From assembly GCF_014196515.1 (NCBI RefSeq), contig NZ_JACIDV010000005.1, forward strand, positions 124,001 to 188,000: a stretch of 64,000 bases of DNA. The letters are read 5' to 3'. The stretch's first letter is position 1, and each line of letters starts with the position of its first letter. This DNA comes from Rhizobium skierniewicense. Lineage in GTDB: Bacteria > Pseudomonadota > Alphaproteobacteria > Rhizobiales > Rhizobiaceae. The notes beneath the pieces are model-generated. The model had not been told where the DNA came from, ran no database searches, and was given only the letters and a program-made list of their open reading frames with translations. The position numbers were made by a program, and so were the translations under genes. This document shows, in pieces, positions 54,260 through 64,000 of the stretch.

Positions 54260-55495
54260 ATGAAAAAGCTGACCCTTTCCCCCATCCGCTCCCAAATTTG
54301 CAAATTTGGCTGCATCGCATTTGCAGGTATTGCAATAGCGCTTGCGCCTGCAACCGCCAATGCCGACGCAGGCTTCCGCCAGTGGATCAACCAGTTCTAT
54401 GCCACCGCTGCCAAGCAAGGTATCACCAAATCGACCTATCAGAAAGCGTTCGCAGGCGTGACCGAGCCCGACCCGGATGCCCTGCGCAAGGCAACCTTCC
54501 AGCCGGAATTCACCACCAAGATCTGGGATTACGTCGATAGCCGCGTCAATCCCTATACGGTGCGCATCGGCCGCGAAATGAAGATGAAGCATGCCACGAC
54601 GCTCAATTGGATCGAGCGCAATTTCAAGGTGGACAAGCACATCATTCTGGCCATCTGGTCGATGGAATCAAACTACGGCGCGGTTCTGGAAAAGCCCGAA
54701 CGGCTCCACAACATCACACAGGCCCTGGCGACGCTCGCCTATTCCGATCCCAAGCGGGGCAAATTTGCCCGCAACCAGTTGATTGCGGCGCTGAAAATCC
54801 TGCAGAACGGCGACGTGACGCCAAAACAACTGACCGGCTCCTGGGCCGGTGCCATGGGCCACACGCAGTTCATCCCCACCAGCTATCTGCTGTATGCCGT
54901 CGATGCTGACGGCAATGGCAAGCGGGATATCTGGCACTCCATTCCCGACGCGCTGGCAACGGCTGCAAACCTTCTCGCCAAGAACGGCTGGGAACCGGGC
55001 CGGACCTGGGGCTATGAGGCCGTCGTACCCAACGGTGGCGCACGGTATGAAGGCCAGACCAAGAGCATGGCCGAATGGCAGAAGCTCGGCTTTGCCCGCC
55101 CCAGCGGCAAGGGCTTTCCGCGCGGCGCAGACCGCGCCATGCTGAAAATGCAGGGTGGCGACAACGGCCCCGGCTTCCTGATGACGAAAAACTTTTTCAC
55201 CATCAAAAGATACAATGCGTCCGACAGCTATGCGCTTGCCGTTGGCCTTCTCGCAGACGAGATTGCCGGCACAGGCGGCATGCAGCAGCGCTGGCCGCGT
55301 CCGGACAACACGCTCGACGTCAAGGAAAAGTTCGAATTGCAGTCGCGCATGAAAGAACTCGGCTATTATGACGGCGAGGTGGACGGCAACTTCGGCTCCG
55401 GCTCGAAAGCTGCCATCAGCGCGATCCAGAAACGCATGGGCATGGAAAACGACGGCGAACCTTCCCGCCTGTTGCTGCGCGCCCTGCGCAATTGA
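54260..55495 (+). CDS. MltB-family lytic murein transglycosylase with peptidoglycan-binding domain
   Basis: 411 residues from the ATG at 54260. Signal peptide MKKLTLSPIRSQICKFGCIAFAG ending at ATANA near 35. The SLT_2 domain has WSMESNYGAVLE, whose Glu is the catalytic acid, and GSWAGAMGHTQFIPTSYLLYA. A C-terminal PG_binding_1 domain (RMKELGYYDGEVDGNFGSGSKAAISAIQ) completes it. Cleaves the glycan strand to form 1,6-anhydroMurNAc. Followed 61 bp later by a DUF459 hydrolase. Confidence 0.92.
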   Translation: MKKLTLSPIRSQICKFGCIAFAGIAIALAPATANADAGFRQWINQFYATAAKQGITKSTYQKAFAGVTEPDPDALRKATFQPEFTTKIWDYVDSRVNPYTVRIGREMKMKHATTLNWIERNFKVDKHIILAIWSMESNYGAVLEKPERLHNITQALATLAYSDPKRGKFARNQLIAALKILQNGDVTPKQLTGSWAGAMGHTQFIPTSYLLYAVDADGNGKRDIWHSIPDALATAANLLAKNGWEPGRTWGYEAVVPNGGARYEGQTKSMAEWQKLGFARPSGKGFPRGADRAMLKMQGGDNGPGFLMTKNFFTIKRYNASDSYALAVGLLADEIAGTGGMQQRWPRPDNTLDVKEKFELQSRMKELGYYDGEVDGNFGSGSKAAISAIQKRMGMENDGEPSRLLLRALRN

Positions 55496-55556
55496 CACCC
55501 GCCTGTGGCGGACCCAGAATAACAAAAACAATCGGACCCGTCCGGGAGGTTCATCT

Positions 55557-56786
55557 GTGGTGAAAAAGAAAGCGGGCCGTTTTGCAGGCATGACGCGGCG
55601 GACCATCGCTGTGTTGATCGCGCTTGTCATATCCCTGCCCGTCACATCGCATAAGGCCGACGCGCAGGAAATGCGTGAACGCCGCACTCTGTTTGAAATG
55701 ATGTTCGGTTCTCCCAACAGGCGCAACGACCGCATGTATGCGCCCGACCCCAACCAGCAGCGGATGCGACGCGCGCCACCGCGCGACAACCGCGCAGTCA
55801 CCCGCCCCTCTGCCCCGCGCAAGACGCCATCCGTGGTGCAGATGCGCACCGAAAAGCCAGCACCCGTGGCCAAGCTTGAAAATGCCCGCCGTGTTCTCGT
55901 CATCGGCGACTTTCTGGCGGGCAACATGGGTGAAGCGCTGGTATCCACCTTCCAGAGTTCGCCCGCGATCACGATCGATGTGCGCTCGAACGGCTCCTCC
56001 GGCCTCGTGCGCACGGATTATTATGACTGGTTTGGCAACCTGCCGCAATTCCTGACGGAGACAAAGCCCGCCACCGTCGTCATCATGATCGGCTCCAACG
56101 ACCGCCAACAGATGGAGATCAACGGCACGAAAGAGAAATACGGCACCGATCTGTGGTTTAAGGAATATGAGCGTCGCATCGATGCGCTGATCACCCTTGC
56201 CAAACGCCAGCAGGTGCCGGTTCTCTGGGTCGGCCTGCCTGCGTTCCAGTCGCCATCGCTCACCGCAGATTTCGTCGGCTTCAACCGCCTTTATCGCAGC
56301 CACATCGAAAAGGCGGGCGGAGAGTTCGTGGACGTCTGGGATGGCTTCGTGGACGAAAACGGAAAATTCGTGACCACCGGCTATGACGTCAACGGCCAGC
56401 AGGCGCGTCTGCGCGAAGCCGATGGCATCGGCATGACGCAGGCCGGCAAGCAGAAGCTCGCCTTCTACGTCGAGAAATTCGTGCGGCGCCATCTGGATGG
56501 CGCAAGTCCTGACCTCACGACACTCGACGGCAGCAACCTGCCAGCCCTCACCTCGCTACCAGCCCTGGGCATCGACGCCCAACAGGTCCGCACCCAGCCC
56601 ATCAGCCTGACCGACCCAGACCTCGATGGCGGCGACGTGCTCTTGGGCGACAAACCCGCAGCCAAATTCTCAGTCGTGCCTTCCCCTCGGGAAAGGCTCA
56701 CAAAACAAGGCTTGATGGACGCAGCACCGCTGGGCCGCGTAGATGATTATCGCCTGCCAGCGCCAGGGGAAACGGCGGCGAAGTAG
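55557..56786 (+). CDS. DUF459 SGNH-hydrolase family protein
   Basis: 409 residues from a GTG at 55557, with GGGAGG 8 nt upstream; the frame extends further but overlaps the transglycosylase. N-terminal membrane anchor or signal (RTIAVLIALVISLPV near 25), a basic Arg/Pro-rich linker (about 50-105) and the hydrolase core: VLVIGDFLAGNMGEAL (block I position, with Asp where Ser is expected), VIMIGSNDRQQM and VPVLWVGLPAFQSP, ending in GIGMTQAGKQKLAFYVEKFV. DUF459 members are thought to act on cell-wall or polysaccharide esters. Block I reads GDFLAGN, lacking the GDS serine seen in true SGNH hydrolases. Confidence 0.82.
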   Translation: MVKKKAGRFAGMTRRTIAVLIALVISLPVTSHKADAQEMRERRTLFEMMFGSPNRRNDRMYAPDPNQQRMRRAPPRDNRAVTRPSAPRKTPSVVQMRTEKPAPVAKLENARRVLVIGDFLAGNMGEALVSTFQSSPAITIDVRSNGSSGLVRTDYYDWFGNLPQFLTETKPATVVIMIGSNDRQQMEINGTKEKYGTDLWFKEYERRIDALITLAKRQQVPVLWVGLPAFQSPSLTADFVGFNRLYRSHIEKAGGEFVDVWDGFVDENGKFVTTGYDVNGQQARLREADGIGMTQAGKQKLAFYVEKFVRRHLDGASPDLTTLDGSNLPALTSLPALGIDAQQVRTQPISLTDPDLDGGDVLLGDKPAAKFSVVPSPRERLTKQGLMDAAPLGRVDDYRLPAPGETAAK

Positions 56787-56947
56787 GCGGTGACGTCAGT
56801 GCCAAGTCGATGAGCTTTCGCCGTTGAATTGTCGTGGGCAAAATAAATGGCTAAACTCTTCTGTTGGCGTAACCGTTTGTTTCCAAAGAAGAAGCAACTC
56901 GATCGTTCTCCCGTGCAACAAGGCTTTGCCTGTGCTACACATCCTTC

Positions 56948-58123
56948 ATGGCACTTATAACTCTTGCCGTATCCGGCTACCGTTCACTTCGCAGTCTCGT
57001 GCTCCCGCTCGAAAGGTTGAACGTGGTTACGGGTGCGAATGGAAGCGGGAAGTCGAGCCTTTACCGCGCACTGCATCTCCTCGCGGATGTTGCGCAGGGT
57101 CAGGCGATTGCTTCACTCGCTGCCGAGGGAGGTCTACGGTCGACGATGTGGGCCGGCGGCTCAGGCTATTCGACCGCCATGCGCTCAGGACGATCCCCGA
57201 TGCAGGGAAACATCGGACGTGGACCGGTTTCGCTTCGCCTCGGTTTCGCGTCGGATGACTATGGCTACGCAATCGACTTGGGTCTTCCCATCCCCGGACC
57301 CGGCGCTAGCCGAGAGGATGCTTCACTCTTTGGCGACGATCCGGTTGTGAAAGCAGAAGCCGTGTGGGCCGGAGAGAGGCTGTCACGGCACAACACCATC
57401 GCAAGACGCGGCAACGCATCGGTTCTGGTGCAGGATTCGAGCGGTCGCCTGCGCCCTGTCGTGACCGATCTCGCATCCTTCGAAACGATGATGATGCGTG
57501 CGGCCGATCCGACCAACGCGGTTGAATTGCTCCTTCTGCGTGAGCGCATGAAAGCATGGCGCTTCTACGATCACTTCCGCACTGACCGTGATGCTCCATC
57601 GCGCATTCCCCGCATCGGTACGCGCACGGTCGCACTGGCATCCGATGGCTCCGATCTGGCTCCAGCCGTTCAGACGGTGCGCGAGATCGGCAATGGACCA
57701 GCTTTCGACGCAACAATCGAGGATGCCTTCCCTGGATCGTCTGTTGAGATCGATGCAGCGAATGGCTTGTTTCGCCTTTCGATGCGCCAAAGCGGGCTTC
57801 ACCGCCCTCTTGATGCATCGGAACTTTCGGACGGCACCTTACGGTATATTGCGCTGGCCACCGTGCTCCATACGCCGCGACCACCGGAGTTAATGGTCCT
57901 AAATGAGCCGGAGGGCAGCCTGCATCCAAGTCTGCTTGAACCGCTCGCACGAATGATTGCCGCCGCCAGCGCATACAGTCAGGTCATCGTCGTCAGTCAT
58001 GCCAAAGCGCTTGTCGATGCCCTTGCCGATCATGGTGCGCAGATGCTGGGATTGGAAAAGGAAAATGGCGAAACGATTGTCGCAAACGTCGAGCCTCCAG
58101 CATGGGCATGGCCGGAACGCTGA
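56948..58123 (+). CDS. stand-alone AAA-type (RecF/OLD-like) ATPase
   Basis: 391 residues, COG4637-like. Walker A VVTGANGSGKSSLYRAL near residue 29, an ABC-type signature-like ELSDGTLRYIALA near 300, Walker B LMVLNEPEGSLHPSL (Asn where Asp is usual, followed by the catalytic-type Glu) and the H-loop-like IVVSHAKALVD. This is an SMC/RecF-type fold without long coiled coils and without a fused or adjacent TOPRIM nuclease. Role unknown; proteins of this shape are seen in DNA repair and defence. No operon partner. Bases 56787-56947 upstream show nothing clear. Confidence 0.8.
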   Translation: MALITLAVSGYRSLRSLVLPLERLNVVTGANGSGKSSLYRALHLLADVAQGQAIASLAAEGGLRSTMWAGGSGYSTAMRSGRSPMQGNIGRGPVSLRLGFASDDYGYAIDLGLPIPGPGASREDASLFGDDPVVKAEAVWAGERLSRHNTIARRGNASVLVQDSSGRLRPVVTDLASFETMMMRAADPTNAVELLLLRERMKAWRFYDHFRTDRDAPSRIPRIGTRTVALASDGSDLAPAVQTVREIGNGPAFDATIEDAFPGSSVEIDAANGLFRLSMRQSGLHRPLDASELSDGTLRYIALATVLHTPRPPELMVLNEPEGSLHPSLLEPLARMIAAASAYSQVIVVSHAKALVDALADHGAQMLGLEKENGETIVANVEPPAWAWPER

Positions 58124-58229
58124 TTCGTTTGAGAGCCTTCCTTCAGACGAAGAAAACGGTGGTCTTATGCGGCTGAACTGCCATGCCTCACCCCGCACCA
58201 ATAATCTCTCGATTATGGCTCACCAACAA

Positions 58230-58262
58230 AAAAAGCCTCCGAAGGCAAAACCCTCGGAGGCT
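58230..58262 (-). terminator. rho-independent terminator of gltBD
   Basis: AGCCTCCGA-11 nt-TCGGAGGCT perfect stem (58234-58242/58254-58262). On the minus strand it runs into TTTTTTTG. It sits 23 bp past the gltD stop. Confidence 0.88.
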
Positions 58263-58284
58263 ATATATTTAGACCGATCCCGCC

Positions 58285-59742
<1,458 letters not shown>

Positions 59743-59855
59743 GTTATATCCTCACATCAAAGCAGGGCACCCGTCGGGCCCCAGTACGTCTAAGCGCCGC
59801 CCACGGCTGCTCTCAGTACGATAAACTCAAGTCTGATCTCGCTGCCCGTCCAAAA

Positions 59856-59877
59856 GGTCGCCGTGGGAACGGCGACC
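59856..59877 (-). promoter_or_regulatory. intercistronic hairpin between gltB and gltD
   Basis: GGTCGCCGT-4 nt-ACGGCGACC, a perfect 9-bp stem, followed on the minus strand by TTTTGG. A weak T-run makes it a partial terminator or an RNA-stability element rather than a full stop. It lies 47 bp past the gltB stop. Confidence 0.5.
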
Positions 59878-59923
59878 GTGATCAGGAGCAAGATCAGTCG
59901 GTGGTGTGTCTTTACGCGTCGGA

Positions 59924-64000
<4,077 letters not shown>

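Noticed and set aside
54668-56014. 448-codon frame opposite the transglycosylase and DUF459 genes
   Set aside because: It spans two real genes and their gap, which no conserved protein would do.

Overview
The window looks like a chromosomal segment of a Rhizobiaceae bacterium, most likely in the Agrobacterium/Rhizobium group. This rests on recognisable protein families (RcdA/DUF1465, DUF1192, DUF465 and DUF459 proteins, zinc-free L31 and L36), on CtrA-type and EcfG-type promoter motifs, and on gene order (ybgC-tolQRAB-pal-cpoB-tilS-ftsH-glmM, ruvCAB, tkt-gap-pgk-fba). It is almost all housekeeping DNA. I see no phage, insertion sequence, CRISPR array, tRNA or rRNA.

Layout: (1) 1-1092 holds the end of an EAL protein, a hairpin-rich non-coding stretch and a small membrane protein. 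(2) 1143-17296 is one long minus-strand series, in transcription order ruvC-ruvA-ruvB, a Tat-type phosphoesterase, a DUF2945 protein, DinB, NUDIX, ybgC, tolQRAB, pal, cpoB, tilS, ftsH and glmM. It covers recombination repair, envelope constriction, tRNA modification, membrane proteolysis and the first committed steps of peptidoglycan precursor supply. (3) 17528-24979 has an LLM flavoprotein, YebC, a pyridoxamine-oxidase-like stress protein with an EcfG-type promoter, a metallo-hydrolase, the tightly overlapped CNNM/FCL/YmdB operon, a 6S RNA candidate and zapA. (4) 25213-33823 is the central carbon cluster tkt, gapA, pgk and fba, interrupted by a HigBA toxin-antitoxin pair and a cation/proton antiporter. 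(5) 33911-36925 has a tiny membrane protein, an MFS carrier with DUF1192, a putative CtrA-controlled small RNA, rcdA under apparent CtrA and EcfG control, and rpmE. (6) 37176-49593 has an MsbA-type ABC exporter, an FAD dehydrogenase, a MotA/MotB-like pair unrelated to flagella, an inositol-phosphatase-family protein, a Sel1-repeat protein, a ThiE-like protein, a TSUP permease, two DUF465 proteins, purEK and rpmJ. (7) 49695-58123 is envelope-related: a TPR protein, kdsD, an outer-membrane barrel, galU, an MltB-type transglycosylase and a DUF459 SGNH hydrolase, followed by an orphan ATPase. (8) 58285-64000 is gltBD, with gltB running off the right edge.

The most interesting material is regulatory and non-coding. 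There is a likely ~99-nt small RNA behind a perfect CtrA box just upstream of rcdA. rcdA itself carries a second CtrA box and a perfect GGAAC-N16-CGTT stress promoter. TTAACCAT CtrA half-sites lie upstream of tolQ (two copies exactly 21 bp apart), pal and kdsD. A run of seven or more hairpins at 449-775 looks like an undescribed structured RNA or mosaic element. A 27-bp near-perfect palindrome precedes fba. All start choices, motif calls and structures come from reading the sequence by eye; no database or folding program was used.
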